64,000 nt of DNA from Antedon mediterranea (taxonomy: Eukaryota; Echinodermata; Crinoidea; Comatulida; Antedonidae): assembly GCF_964355755.1 (NCBI RefSeq), contig NC_092671.1, forward strand, positions 19,866,001 through 19,930,000, read 5' to 3'. The notes beneath the pieces were generated by a model. The model saw only the letters and a list, made by a program, of their open reading frames with translations, did no database searches and was not told the origin of the DNA. The number at the start of each line of letters is the position of its first letter. Positions within the stretch are counted from its first letter, which is position 1. The position numbers were made by a program, and so were the translations under genes. Shown here piece after piece: positions 1 to 12,309 of this stretch.

Positions 1-364
1 CTAGGGTGCTGGTCAACCCGTAACGTACCCATGTCAACTCGTACCAAACTTGGCTAACTCGTACCCAAATAATTGGTCAACTCGTACCAATAGCTTTATA
101 GCTTTATTGATAGCTGGGTTCAAATCTAGGTTGGGACGGTTTTTTCTCATTCTAAAACAGATTTCGAATTAAAAGACGTTTACTATATAATTTCAATATA
201 AAATTTAATGACAAAAAGAGAGATCGACGTTTTGGTACCATCATAGAACCATTTTCAAGATCAAGTGAATACAAAACAATAATAATTATGTGCACTAAGC
301 ACCAAAGTTGGTGACAGGAAATGCTAATTTGGGGCTAATTAAGTAATTAGCTCCTCCTACTGAG

Positions 365-1772
365 TTAGATAAACAATTTAGCTTTGATGGAATCCGATTG
401 TTTATTGAGTGTAGGTTTTATCTCTTTGATCCACAACATCTCCTTAATTAGGCAATCAAACTTATTGTTGCATTTAGATAAGACTCTAAAGTATTCTGAG
501 ATATCACCAGTTATGCCATGTTGTTTTAGGTGATCGCCTATAATACTTTTGTTATGTTCATTAATGCGTTTGTAAAGGTGTCGGCAAGTGTAACCGACAT
601 AGTTTGTATCACACAAACCACATTGAAATTTGTACACAACGCATTGTGAATTAATGATTCTAGGTTTCATTTCTTTAGGTTTTAAGGTGTCACCTATCTT
701 ACGACTAGTAAATACTGGTAAAATATCATTTTCAATCTTCGCACTAAGTTGTTTAAGTTGTTTAGTAACCGTGTTACAACAAGTTTGATCCTTGTACGGT
801 AGTACAATCCTAATAGGCTGGGGAGATTCATCAGTTAGCATATCTTCATTAGTATTACTAGGAGTCACACAAGTATTAATGGATTGGTTGAAAGCCTTAA
901 CAATATTACTAATAAGATCTAAAGGATAATTCAACTTTTGAAAAATCTTAGTTACATTATCAACCTCTGATAGGAAAATGTCATGCGTAGATGACAATTT
1001 GTAGGCCCTATTAAGCATTGTGTGAATTAGATTACGTTTATGTTTGATATCCACATGGCTATCATAATGTAATAATAAGCCTTTATTAGTGGATTTCTTT
1101 ACTTTGGTTTCAAGAGATACATCGTTTTTTGAGATAGTCATACCTAACAAATTTATTGAGTTATCTCTAGCAATTTCCATTGTAAAATCAACGGCATCGT
1201 GTGAATTGTTCAAAGTGTTCAAAAAATTCTGTGCTGAAACCTGGCTTGGCATGAATACGATTGTGTCATCAACGTAGCGACGATAGAACTGCGGCATTTT
1301 CCCTGTTGCTTGTAAGGTATCTTCAATGTATACACATGAAAACATTTGCCATCAGTGGTCCAAGCGGTGAACCCATGGCTACGCCATCAACCTGCTCGTA
1401 TAGATCACCATCATATTGGAAAAGTTGATTTTTGGTCGCAATTGTAAGTAGGTCCTTAAGACCTTGTTTATCGATAGATAAACCGTGTTCAATGTTAAAC
1501 CAGTCATCTTTAAAGGCCTTATGAACAAGAATGTTAATGGTCTCATCAAGTGGAACATTGGTGAATAGAGAAACTACGTCGTAAGAGACCAGAACATCAT
1601 CTGAACCAATTTCAGTAGAACGTAACTCTTTAGCAAAATCAAAAATGTCTGGTATAGAGTATTCGTTGCTGGCTAATGGTTTTAGCTTCTCATCTAACCA
1701 TTGTGCTAATTTAAAATTGTAAGTGCCAGTGGCTGAGAGTATTGGCCTAATAGATAGATTTTCTGATGGCAA
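365..1772 (-). pseudogene. Penelope-like reverse transcriptase with GIY-YIG endonuclease, frameshifted
   Basis: Read on the minus strand, 1772-1323 encodes an RT amino part with DVVSLFTNVPLDE and a GVAMGSPLGPLMANVF block. 1345-365 continues with the YVDD catalytic box, a linker, and a GIY-YIG-type endonuclease (CGLCDTNYVGYT, RHLYKRINEH) near the C terminus. This RT-plus-GIY-YIG order defines Penelope-like elements, which reverse-transcribe their RNA at a target nick. One extra base near 1335, relative to the plus-strand copy, breaks the frame between the two parts. Residues upstream of the start seen here are missing, so the protein is 5'-truncated. The C terminus is intact and ends in KLFI. 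Confidence 0.9.
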
Positions 1773-2701
1773 ATGTTTTCATGTGTTACATTGAAGATAC
1801 CTTACAAGCAACAGGGAAAATGCCGCAGTTCTATCGTCGCTACGTTGATGACACAATCGTATTCATGCCAAGCCAGGTTTCAGCACAGAATTTTTTGAAC
1901 ACTTTGAACAATTCACACGATGCCGTTGATTTTACAATGGAAATTGCTAGAGATAACTCAATAAATTTTTTAGGTATGACTATCTCAAAAAACGATGTAT
2001 CTCTTGAAACCAAAGTATATAAGAAATCCACTAATAAAGGCTTATTATTACATTATGATAACCATGTGGATATCAAACATAAACGTAATCTAATTCACAC
2101 AATGCTTAATAGTGCCTACAAATTGTCATCTACGCATGACATTTTCCTATCAGAGGTTGATAATGTAACTAAGATTTTTCAAAAGTTGAATTATCCTTTA
2201 GATCTTATTAGTAATATTGTTAAGGCTTTCAACCAATCCATTAATACTTGTGTGACTCCTAGTAATACTAATGAAGATATGCTAACTGATGAATCTCCCC
2301 AGCCTATTAGGATTGTACTACCGTACAAGGATCAAACTTGTTGTAACACGGTTACTAAACAACTTAAACAACTTAGTGCGAAGATTGAAAATGATATTTT
2401 ACCAGTATTTACTAGTCGTAAGATAGGTGACACCTTAAAACCTAAAGAAATGAAACCCAGAATCATTAATTCACAATGCGTTGTGTACACATTTCAATGT
2501 GGTTTGTGTGATACAAACTATGTCGGTTACACTTGCCGACACCTTTACAAACGCATTAATGAACATAACAAAAGTATTATAGGCGATCACCTAAAACAAC
2601 ATGGCATAACTGGTGATATCTCAGAATACTTTAGAGTCTTATCTAAATGCAACAATAAGTTTGATTGCCTATTAAGGAGATGTTGTGGATCAAAGAGATA
2701 A
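1766..2701 (+). pseudogene. 5'-truncated Penelope-like RT/GIY-YIG copy
   Basis: The frame opens at MANVFMCYIEDTLQ, in the middle of the RT palm. It runs through YVDD and the GIY-YIG domain (NYVGYTCRHLYKRINEH). It then loses frame near 2670 through a one-base deletion relative to the minus-strand copy and stops at CCGSKR. All RT motifs upstream of MANVF are absent, so the copy is dead. Its first residues abut the 5' end of the inverted copy at 1766-1772, which marks the inversion junction. The sequence continues as 3' UTR to 2929. The two copies differ at few positions, so they stem from one template or one retrotransposition event. Confidence 0.9.
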
Positions 2702-2870
2702 AACCTACACTCAATAAACAATCGGATTCCATCAAAGCTAAATTGTTTATCTAACTCAGTAGGAGGAGCTAATTACTTAATTAGCCCCAAATTAGCATTT
2801 CCTGTCACCAACTTTGGTGCTTAGTGCACATAATTATTATTGTTTTGTATTCACTTGATCTTGAAAATGG

Positions 2871-2893
2871 TTCTATGATGGTACCGAAACGTC
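2871..2893 (+). ncRNA. Degenerate hammerhead ribozyme relic in Penelope 3' end
   Basis: CTATGATGGTACCGAAACGTC resembles the compact hammerhead found in many Penelope-like elements: CUGAUGA, a short stem II, GAAAC, GUC. One G of the CUGAUGA box is missing, and stem II (GGTACC) has no loop, so self-cleavage is unlikely. The inverted copy has the same motif at 225-245 on the minus strand, with GAAAC further changed to AAAAC. Confidence 0.5.
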
Positions 2894-3886
2894 GATCTCT
2901 CTTTTTGTCAATAAATTTTATATTGAAAATAAAACAGATTTCCTTATAATAATAAAAAAATAATATCGACCTATGAATTTAACTGTAATATTGTATTGTA
3001 TACATAATATTAGTAGTAATAGTAATTCCCATTGCATTTATTATTATAAAATATTTTACGGTTACCCCTTAATTATACTATACTAGTATAACTTCCTTGT
3101 TATATTTTACAATAATTATTGTCTTCATAATTCAACAATTTTTTTTCACAACTAATTATCAAACTGAATCATCACACACCAAATCTCATGAAATCTCTAG
3201 TGTATTTCTCCAAGCTAATCCAGCTACATGGTCTTGAGGCTAAACTACACTGTACACTGGGCACTACCATCATTCCTGGCCTGTCAACCTGGACCACATT
3301 ATGGTCCAACACAGTCGTGTACTACTGATTCCAAATAGTGAATTACATCCTGTGGTCAAGGATTTATTTGCACTTATGCATATTTCCTCCAACATATAGA
3401 GTACGTAGGGCTTTTAATTTGCTTTTATACCTGTTAATTAAAAAATCTTTTATGCCTATTGTTGCATAAAGATCAAATTTAGACTGTAAATACTGGGATG
3501 ATCACCCTAAATTTTCTTTTTCATTTAACAATTTTATATTTCACAGCCAGAAAAAAGCATACAGGTTTTTTTTTATTCATAACTGTTGAATTGCATCCCA
3601 ATACATGGTACCTATTGGTATTATATCTATAATAATAAAGTACTCTCTTATACATAGATGTATCTCTCCAAACTACTCCAACTACCTAATCTAATAATAG
3701 TACTATTAGCATACTACTGTACACTTTGTAGACAAGAAATAAGTTGTATCCACCTAGAGGACTTATGTTAGTACTGTACAGTCGATCGTCCTCTCACTGG
3801 TCTGGTCAACATAATCTACGCCTAGATTATTACAGTAATTAAAGTACATTATTACAGAGATTTTTTTTTTCAGAAATCAAAGTTAT

Positions 3887-4145
3887 TATTATTATTTTTA
3901 TTATTATTTCATACTCATCCAACAGCGAGTAACCCGCCAATTACCGGATGGATAAACTATTTAAAATTTCACAAGACAAACATATACACAAGATGCTCTA
4001 CATAAACAAAGACTTATTATTAAGTCTTTGGGAGTGGAGTTGTAAATTGTCATGAGAAAAAAACCCTAACATATGACAGGACTTGAACCCAGGACCCTTA
4101 GATTGGTAGCCAAGCATCATAACCACCAAGCCACAACTCCACTCC
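3887..4145 (-). mobile_element. tRNA-derived SINE
   Basis: Read on the minus strand from 4145, the head GGAGTGGAGTTGTGGCTTGG leads into an A-box-like stretch (GGCTTGGTGGTTATGATGC) and a B-box (GGGTTCAAGTCC at about 4084-4095). These are the internal RNA polymerase III promoter parts of a tRNA-derived SINE. A body follows, then an (AAT)n-rich 3' tail at about 3887-3912. The opposite palindrome arm (near 11200) lacks it, which fixes its limits. A second copy of the family lies at 61085-61317. Confidence 0.75.
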
Positions 4146-4548
4146 TTATGTGTATAGAAAGCAGTAGGCCGACTCGTATTAAAAACTAAGCAGGTTGTAC
4201 TCTTGAACACAAACTGGCAGGAAAATGTTGAATATTTTTTGTTGTTGAAATTATGGAATCCTAACTTCAATTTCCACGAACTGGAGACGAAGACATATTA
4301 CGACCTTTTTATTTAAATTTATTTGGATAGACCTCCATGTAAATTCATTAAAGGCTATATGATTGTTTTATTTTAATATGTGATAGTAGAAAGTCATTGT
4401 GTATAATGAGGACTATGAATCTGATATTTACTTGCATTCTCATCTTTTTAAAATTTTATTTATAATGCTGGTAGGCCTAATGAATTTACTATTGAAAAAG
4501 TCATGTGTCCACTTATCTCAAATTGTGGCACACCTCTAACCTTGGTAA

Positions 4549-5998
4549 TCTATATATAAATTTACGTAAGGGCAAAATTCGGTAAATCGCGCTTTATTTC
4601 TAGAATTTTTACTCGATGGAATATAAAGTTGGTTCGTACTTTCGGTACTGATTTTAACCATCTGATGTAACCATGTTTATTAATTAAATTGAGTTAGATA
4701 ATTAGTTATTGACGATTAAAACGAATTTAGGTTCAATCAACGATTTGCCCCAAATAGGGGTGTTTTCCGATCGTGGTATACACTGACTAATGGATGTCCA
4801 ACTTGAAAAATACCCGCAGACAATAATGCGAGGATGCTTCGCATTTTCCTATCTCCTCCTACGATAATTGTTTTTAATAGCTGAAAACCGGTTGAACAGC
4901 TCGAGTACAGCATCATAATGTTGAAGACAGGCCGATTTTCTTTTAAAAATACTATTTTGATAGATTTAATATACGTTTATACAAATGTTTTGATCTGCGA
5001 TAAATGGAACATTCCAATCTCTGTTCCACAAGTGTCTATTCCCTCAGGCGTCGTAAAGACAAGTAGAGTCATAACAGAAATTCGATCTATTTTTTTCCAA
5101 TCTGTGGAATCTTTTTTTTTTAACGCATAATGAGCTAGCCTTTCCAGTCGCCGTCTATTATGTACAATCAACTTTATTATTGCAGTTAAACCACCATCCA
5201 CACCACCACCCTCCCCCTCACTGGCATGAGTAGCGTTGTAAAGTCAGTAGAGGACAGGCCTACAGTACGAAGGATCACATGCCCTAAACATAGAACAACT
5301 TTGGTGGTTAGGAAACAACTTAAGTATAAATTTGCTCTAAGAAACAATTGACCATTAGGCCTACTAATTAAGTTGAGTTAGATAATTATTTATTGGCGAT
5401 TAAAGTGAATTTACGATTTGCCCGACGCCCCGAATAGAGGTGTTTACTTTATTACTGACAGTTCCTTCTGAACGTTTGTATTAATTAATAATGTAACTAC
5501 TGTACAAAAAAATATAAACGTCGTATTAGTGATGTATCGTTAAATGTACTGTACTATTTTAATCGACTATGACGGTGACAGTTTCAACAAAGTATTAAAT
5601 CACAATGTTTTACTGTGTTTAGTGGTATATTATTGTAAAACATGAAAACAATTAATATTTCGTTACTTATCGATAAAGAATATATTAAACAATTGTTCGT
5701 CTTTGCACCCATCCTCTTCCCCATCCCTCAACCCTAATGTTACATACAAAACACAAATTCAGTTTGTTTCTTATTTTATGACAAGTTTCTTTTTCGGAAG
5801 TAATTCCCATGGTGCTAATTTTAGTTGAGTACATAAATCACCGTGTCTATTTATTCGTTCCTGTAAACGACATGTATTATTGTCCTGCATGTACATTTGA
5901 AGTCGCCAGTTTTTTTAACGCTGAGATTACTATGTATTCGAGAACCATCTGTGGGCACGACCTAGATGGTACGCGAGCGAAGCGAGCGTACCATCTAG
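4549..5998 (+). mobile_element. Non-autonomous Helitron-like element, copy 1
   Basis: The element starts with TC (TCTATATATAAATTTACG) after an A and ends with CTAG before a T, the Helitron rule of insertion between A and T. The 3' end forms a strong hairpin, TAGATGGTACGC/GCGTACCATCTA around GAGCGAAGCGA, at 5963-5997. The opposite palindrome arm is uninterrupted here, so this is an insertion. There is no Rep or helicase reading frame, so it would depend on proteins from elsewhere. Related copies lie at 28270 (plus), and at 50255-51638 and 51639-52919 (minus). Confidence 0.75.
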
Positions 5999-7655
5999 TA
6001 ATAATAATAATAATAAGATTTTTATAGCGCACATACCACTCCAGAGTGCTCAAGAGCTGACTGTGTTCTATATGAGTACATTTAATTTGCCATATAGTAG
6101 TGTTTCCACCATACTTCAACCTGGTAATTGAATACATTTCATCGGGGTAAAATTATCACCTTTAACATAAAGTATCCTCCTGAAACATGTATTTGTACTG
6201 TACTGCATCTACTATTCATTTAATTACTTAATACTAATTTGGGTGATTTATTTCTAACTTCAGGAATGATCTGAGGCTAGAAGAACGAATTTCTGCACAT
6301 ATAATTTATATAAAAAATAAACCAATGTTTTCCTAAAAATTTAACCCCTAGGTTGATAACTAACAAAGAAATTATTGAAATTGTGTTCTCACAATATATG
6401 TGTACTGTATCTACATATGCATACTGCTGTACTTGTTTTTAACCGCATAATGGCATAAAAAAAAAGAATGTTTTATAATTATTATGTTATTTCCTAATAT
6501 TAAAGGTCTGAAACAGAAACTAAATGTTACCAAACTATGTTTTTGAAAATCTCTATGATATAATATAACAATATGAACATAATATTAAATTATATTGACT
6601 ATTTTTGATAATCATCATGTCCTTATAAATTCATTTATATTTCTTTTGTGTAATATAGTTCATATATTATGTATTAAATAAATTGGTAAGGCCCTATACT
6701 GTTTATATTTAAGGAAAGTTTATATACACTATTATTTTATGCCTACCAATATTAGTATTAATTGTTTATGTAACTATTTTGTCTAATTGCATTGCTTTTT
6801 TGTATAGGCCAATGGCATTAATGTTTTCTCAAATCAAATTAGCCTAATAATGCCATATTTAGAAACATAATTCATTGATTTCTGATATTCTGTACTTGTG
6901 TATGCATTACTAAAATAGTAGTTATTTTATTTCATTTATAATGTATGTATAAACTTTTCTTCAGTTTTTTTTTACATTTTTAAGTTTAAAAATCATTAAA
7001 ATACCTATCAACCTTTCTGTTATTGTTACTATTATATTTTTTGAGGCAGATTGATTTCAATAAAAACAATTTTAAACAATTAATTTGACTTATACTGTAC
7101 TATGTTAGTTCAGGAGATGAAGTGTGTGTTGGTAGAATCTGGTGTGTTGGAGGTTGGTGATGTGAGGTGTATTTTTGTCACTTTAAGACCTAAATTAGAT
7201 GTTTTCTGAAGAAAAGAAGTAAGTGGATAGGCTTTCAAACAACTCCAAGAAGATTCACACAAAAATAATTACTTCCCAATAAAACAGTATGTAACCGTGT
7301 ATATTACACTACATTGAATAAACTCGAGCGGAAAAATAACACACATAAAAAATCATTCATTTCCTTGTCGAAAAGCGCCCTCTCTAGTTTTCTATTAATT
7401 TATTAATAATTATTATTAATTAATGAGTAATATAAACTTATTTTTAACATTTAATGCTGGAAGCTGATTCTACTCCTAACAAGGTGTCATACCTCCAAAT
7501 TTCGTCAACGTATTCAAAGCACTTCAATAAATATCACATTGAACATTAAAAATTAGGGTTATGGATAGAATTTTGCTTAAAAACATATACAAAAAACATC
7601 GATAAAAAATACTTTTCGAATTTAAAAACATTTGAAACTTCTTTTATATGTTCAA

Positions 7656-7855
7656 TATAGGTTGCTCTATTCACAGAAACAAAATTTCATTCATGAACGT
7701 TTTTTGTTGGTTGTTTTTTTCAAAATCGTTATTAGGTTTAAAAAATGCATTGGAATTGTATGGTCTTTCATAAATGTACATTTTGTAAAAACGTAAATTG
7801 AAAAAATCAGTAATATGGCTCGATAGTTATTTTTTTTTGCAATATGGATGAAGCA
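7656..7855. other. Central spacer of the giant palindrome
   Basis: About 190-200 bp separates the two arms. The pairing stops near ATAGGTTGCTCTATTC on the left and resumes at GAAGCAACCTATATTG on the right. The spacer is AT-rich with no reading frame or motif that I recognise. Confidence 0.7.
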
Positions 7856-9231
7856 ACCTATATTGAACATTTATACCAAGTATCAAATGTTTTTGAATAC
7901 AAAAACTATTTTTTATCAATGTTTTTTGTATATGTTTTAAGCAAAATTCTATCCATAACCCTAATTTTTAATGTTCAATGTGATATCTGTTGAAGTGCTT
8001 TGAATACGTTGATGAAATTTGGAGGTATGAAACTTTGTTTGGAGTAGAATCAGCTTCCAGCATCAAATGTTAAAAATATGTTTATATTACTCATTAATTA
8101 ATAATAATTATTAATAAATTAATAGAAAACTAGAGAGGCGCTTTTCGACAAGGAAATGAATGTTTTTTTATGTGTGTTATTTTTCCGCTCGAATTCATTC
8201 AATGTACTTTAATATACACTATTACATACTATTTTATTGGGAAGCCTATTCGCTTCTTTTCTTCAGAAAACATCTAATTTAGGTCTTAAAGTCACAAAAA
8301 TACACCTCACATCACCAACCTCAAACACACCAGATTCTACCAACACACACTTCATCTCCTGAACTAACATAGTACAGTATAAGTCAAATTAAATGTTATA
8401 AATTTTTTTATTGAAATCAATCTTCTGCAAAAAATATTATAATAGTAACAATAACAGAAAGGTTGGTAGGTATTTTAATATTTTTTTAAACTTAAAAAGG
8501 TAAAAAAAAAATGAATAAATGTTTATACATACATTATAAATGAAATAAAATAACTACTATTTTAGTAATGCATACACAAGTACAGAATATCAGAAATCAA
8601 TGAATTATGTGTCTAAACATGGCATTATTAGGCTAATTTGCTTTGAGAAAAACATTAATGCCATTGGCCTATACAAAAAATCAATGCAATTAGACAAAAT
8701 AGTTACATAAACAATTAATACTAATATTGGTAGGCATAAAATAATAGTGTATATAAACTTTCCTTAAATATAAACAGTATAGGGCCTTACCAATTTATTT
8801 AATACATAATATATGAACTATATTACACAAAAGAAATATAAATAAATTTATAAGAACATGATTATCAATATAATTTAATATTATGTTCATATTATTATAT
8901 TATATCATAGAGATTTTCAAAAACATAGTTTGGTAACATTTAGTTTCTGTTTCAGACCTTTAATATTTGGAAATAACCTATAATAATTATAAAACATTCT
9001 TGTTTTCAATGCCATTATGCGGTTAAAAACAAGTACAGCAGCATGCATATGTAGATACAGTACACCTGTATATTGTGAGAACATAATTTCAATAATTTCT
9101 TTGTTAGTTATCAACCTAGGGGTTAAATTATTAGGAAAACATTAGTTTATTTTTTATATGTGTACCGAAATTCGTCCTTCTAGCCTCAGATCATTCCTGA
9201 AGTTAGACATAAATCACATAAATTAGTATTA

Positions 9232-10670
9232 AAATGGACCTGAAATGGAATTTCGATTTTCAAGAAATTCACACATGTTATTTAAATGTATCAAATTAAC
9301 ACAAACTCATACAAATAAAAACCAAATGTATAGTATTTTGAGTAAAAACGAAATTTTAAGATACCATGGTAAATTAGCGAAAATTACTCACGCCATTGCA
9401 ATATTCTATTTCAACGGCCGTCGGAAGCCTCTATATTCACGACGTCACATATACACACGATGATATCGAGAGCGTGTATGCCGCCCGATAGTCAGTGAAT
9501 GATCGACGGCCTGGAAAGATACGCGAAGCGTTGACACTAATACTAATTTATTCAATATCTAATGTTGTTGAAATATAGGTCCCTAAAATGTACTTCGTTT
9601 GTTCTAAAACCCGAATTTAGAAGGCCTACCTCCCAATCCTTTACTAGGCCTAGCTAGGCCCCCAATCCAGTGCGCGGAGGCGATCCACCACCCACATCAT
9701 GCGGCGAGGCTCCGTTTCATGTGCATCCAACAAGGACCAAAGCGATATCAACAACTTGCTGCGCTCATTGTCAAGCCAAAGTAAAATATGAATAAAATTC
9801 GTGTTCGAACTGCCTGATTCGTGACAAATAAATTATCATTTCATATTACTAATTTAATTCTGCTAAACTAAAAACTAAAGAAACTAACACATTTTAGCAG
9901 TATAAATTACGAACGATACAAAATACACGAACGGAAAATATGGATACGCATCATTGCGCACGGAGCTGTATCCCGGACAACGTTGCCAGGCCAACTTCGG
10001 TATTGCCAGAAAAAAACCGTTGATTTTAAGATTTTAAATCGTCATTTACTCGATGAATAACCGTTTATACGGTAATAATTTTATCTAACAAAATTCTAAA
10101 TACGTTTCTGCAAATGCACAAGCATTTTTTAGAAAACACTCCATAGATTTCAAGAGTTATAGCCAAAAAACTGCAAATTGTCCATTGGAGGGATAGGAAT
10201 ATATTCGCAAAGTGACGTCACCCGCGATTTTTTTTTATTTTCAAATGGGGCTTTCCCCAAAAGGGCCAATTTATATTTTGTAACAATATACATTCTAGTA
10301 ACACCTAATAGCCCCCAAAACATCATTCTAAAATGAAAAAAATCGAAAATCCATTTCAGGTTCATTTTAACAACAACAGCAACATCGGCAAGGGTTCGAG
10401 GCCGACTCGCTCCTAGTTCTGGTGGTGGAACAAGTCTTCTCGGATAAGGACTATAAACCGTAGGTCCAGTGTACACAGTCATAACCTGTGTGTACTTTAA
10501 AGAAACCCAGTTCATTATTCGAAAAAGAGTAGGGGGTTACCCCGGTGAACTGGTTCACACAATAGCCCCTGTATCAGGGGGATTACCACCTATCTGATAG
10601 GACAGTGATTAATTCACTATTGGTAATCCTTGGCCACATTGCCTAAAGACATAAAAAAAAAAAAAAAAAA
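9232..10670. mobile_element. Insertion private to the right palindrome arm, inverted ends plus poly-A
   Basis: The left arm (about 6205-6250) has no counterpart for this stretch. Its start, AATGGACCTGAAATGGA, is inverted at about 10337-10372, so 9232-10372 is probably a TIR element. From 10373 comes a second unit that includes CTCGGATAAGGACTATAAAC, a segment rich in short stems (10540-10640), and an 18-base A run at 10653-10670, which looks like the end of a retroposed element. No coding domain is recognisable. A minus-strand frame at 10150-10515 resembles nothing I know. Confidence 0.55.
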
Positions 10671-12309
10671 TAAGTAATGGATATTAGATGAAGTACAGTA
10701 CAAATACATGTTTCAGGAGGATACTTTATGTTAAAGGTGATAATTAGTTTAAATGTTACCCCAATGAAATTTATTCAATTACTAGGTTGAAGTAGTCTGG
10801 TGGAAACACTACTACATGTAGAACACAGTCAGTTCTACCAAGGTTAGAGGTGGGTGCCAACATTTGAGATAAGTGGAAACATGACCTTTTCAATAGTAAA
10901 TTCATTACCAGCATTATAAATAAAATGTTAAAAAGATGAGAATGCAAATAAATATTAGATTCATAGTCCTCATTATGCACAATGGTTTTCTACTATCACA
11001 TTATTAAAATATAAAACAATCATATAGCCTTTAATGAATTTACATGGAGGTCTATCCAAATAAATTTAAATAAAAGGGTCGTAATATGTCTTTGTCTCCA
11101 GTTCGTGGAAAATGAACAAAAAATATTCAAAATATCCTGCCAGTTTGCGTTCAGTACAACCTGCTTAGTTTTTAATACGAGTACTGTTTTCTATACACAT
11201 AACTTTGATTTCTGCAAAAAAAAAATCTCTGTAATAATGTACTTTTTAATTACTGTAATAAGCTAGGCATAGATTATGTTGACCTGGCCAGTGAGAGGAC
11301 GATCGACTGTACAGTACTACCATAAGTCCTCTAGGTGGATACAACTTATTTCTTGTCTACAAAGTGTACAGTAGTATGCTAATAGTACTATTATTAGATT
11401 AGGTAGTTGGAGTAGTTTGGAGAGATACATCTATTTATAAGAGAGTACTTTATATTTATAGATATAATACCAATAGGTACCATGTATTGGGATGCAATTC
11501 AACAGTTATGAATAAAAAAACTCTGTATGCTTTTTTCTGGCTGTGAAATATAAAATTGTTAAATGGAAAAGAAAATTTAGGGTGATCATCCCAGTATTTA
11601 CATTCTAAATTTCAACAATAGGCATAAACGATTTTTTAATTAACAGGTATAAAAGCAAATTAAAAGCCCTACGTACTCTGTATGTTGGAGGAAATAAGCA
11701 TAAGTGCAAATAAATCCTTGACCACAGGATGTAATTCACTATTTGGAATCAGTAGTACACGACTGTGTTGGACCATAATGTGGTCCAGGTTGACGGGCCA
11801 GGAATGATGGTAGTGCCCAGTATACAGTGTAGTTTAGCCTCAAGGCAATACCATGTAGCTGGATTAGCTTGGAGAAATACACTAGAGATTTCATGAGATT
11901 TGGTGTGTGATGATTCAGTTTGATAATTAGCTGTGAAAAAAAAATTGTTGAATTATGAAGAAAATATTGTAAAATATAACAAGGAAGTTATACTAGTATA
12001 GTATAATTAAGGGGTAACCGTAAAATATATTATAATAATAAATGCAATGGGAATTACTATTACTACTAATATTATGTATACAATACAATACAGTTAAATT
12101 CATAGGTCGATATTATTTTATTATTAAGGAAATCTGTTTTAGAATGAGAAAAAACCGTCCCAACCTAGATTTGAACCCAGCTATCAATAAAGCTATAAAG
12201 CTATTGGTACGAGTTGGCCAATTATTTGGGTACGAGTTAGCCAAGTTTGGTACGAGTTGACATGGGTACGTTACGGGTTGACCAGCACCCTAGAATACGG
12301 ATAAAGATC

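Larger units (their letters stand above)
153..2942. mobile_element. Inverted head-to-head Penelope-like element dimer with 13-bp target duplication
   Basis: TAAAACAGATTTC occurs at 153-165 and again at 2930-2942. The opposite arm of the giant palindrome (near 12130) has it once, so it is a target-site duplication around 166-2929. Inside, two copies of one Penelope-like element face away from each other: a longer one on the minus strand (166-1772) and a 5'-truncated one on the plus strand (1766-2929). The single duplication indicates that the inverted pair arrived as one insertion. Inverted partial copies are known for Penelope-like elements. The insertion postdates the palindrome, since only one arm has it. 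Confidence 0.9.
1..12293. repeat. Giant inverted repeat (palindromic arms, possible foldback element)
   Basis: The first ~165 bases are the reverse complement of 12130-12293, and the match continues inward. 2943-4548 pairs with about 10800-12130, 6050-6240 pairs with 10680-10800, and 6240-7655 pairs with 7855-9230. The arms are a few per cent diverged. They differ by private insertions: the Penelope dimer, SINE and Helitron in the left arm, and a 1.4-kb insert in the right. No protein that could mobilise the whole unit is visible. The outer ends carry short repeats of a CAACTCGTACC-like motif. The window starts at the arm end, so the true outer limit is unknown. Confidence 0.9.

Noticed and set aside
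10150-10515. 121-residue minus-strand ORF in the right-arm insertion
   Set aside because: It has no recognisable domain, and it spans the border between a TIR element and a poly-A-tailed repeat.
1-12293. Palindrome as an assembly artefact
   Set aside because: Each arm carries private insertions with clean ends (13-bp duplication, Helitron A|T rule), and the arms have point differences, so a mirrored read or misjoin is unlikely.
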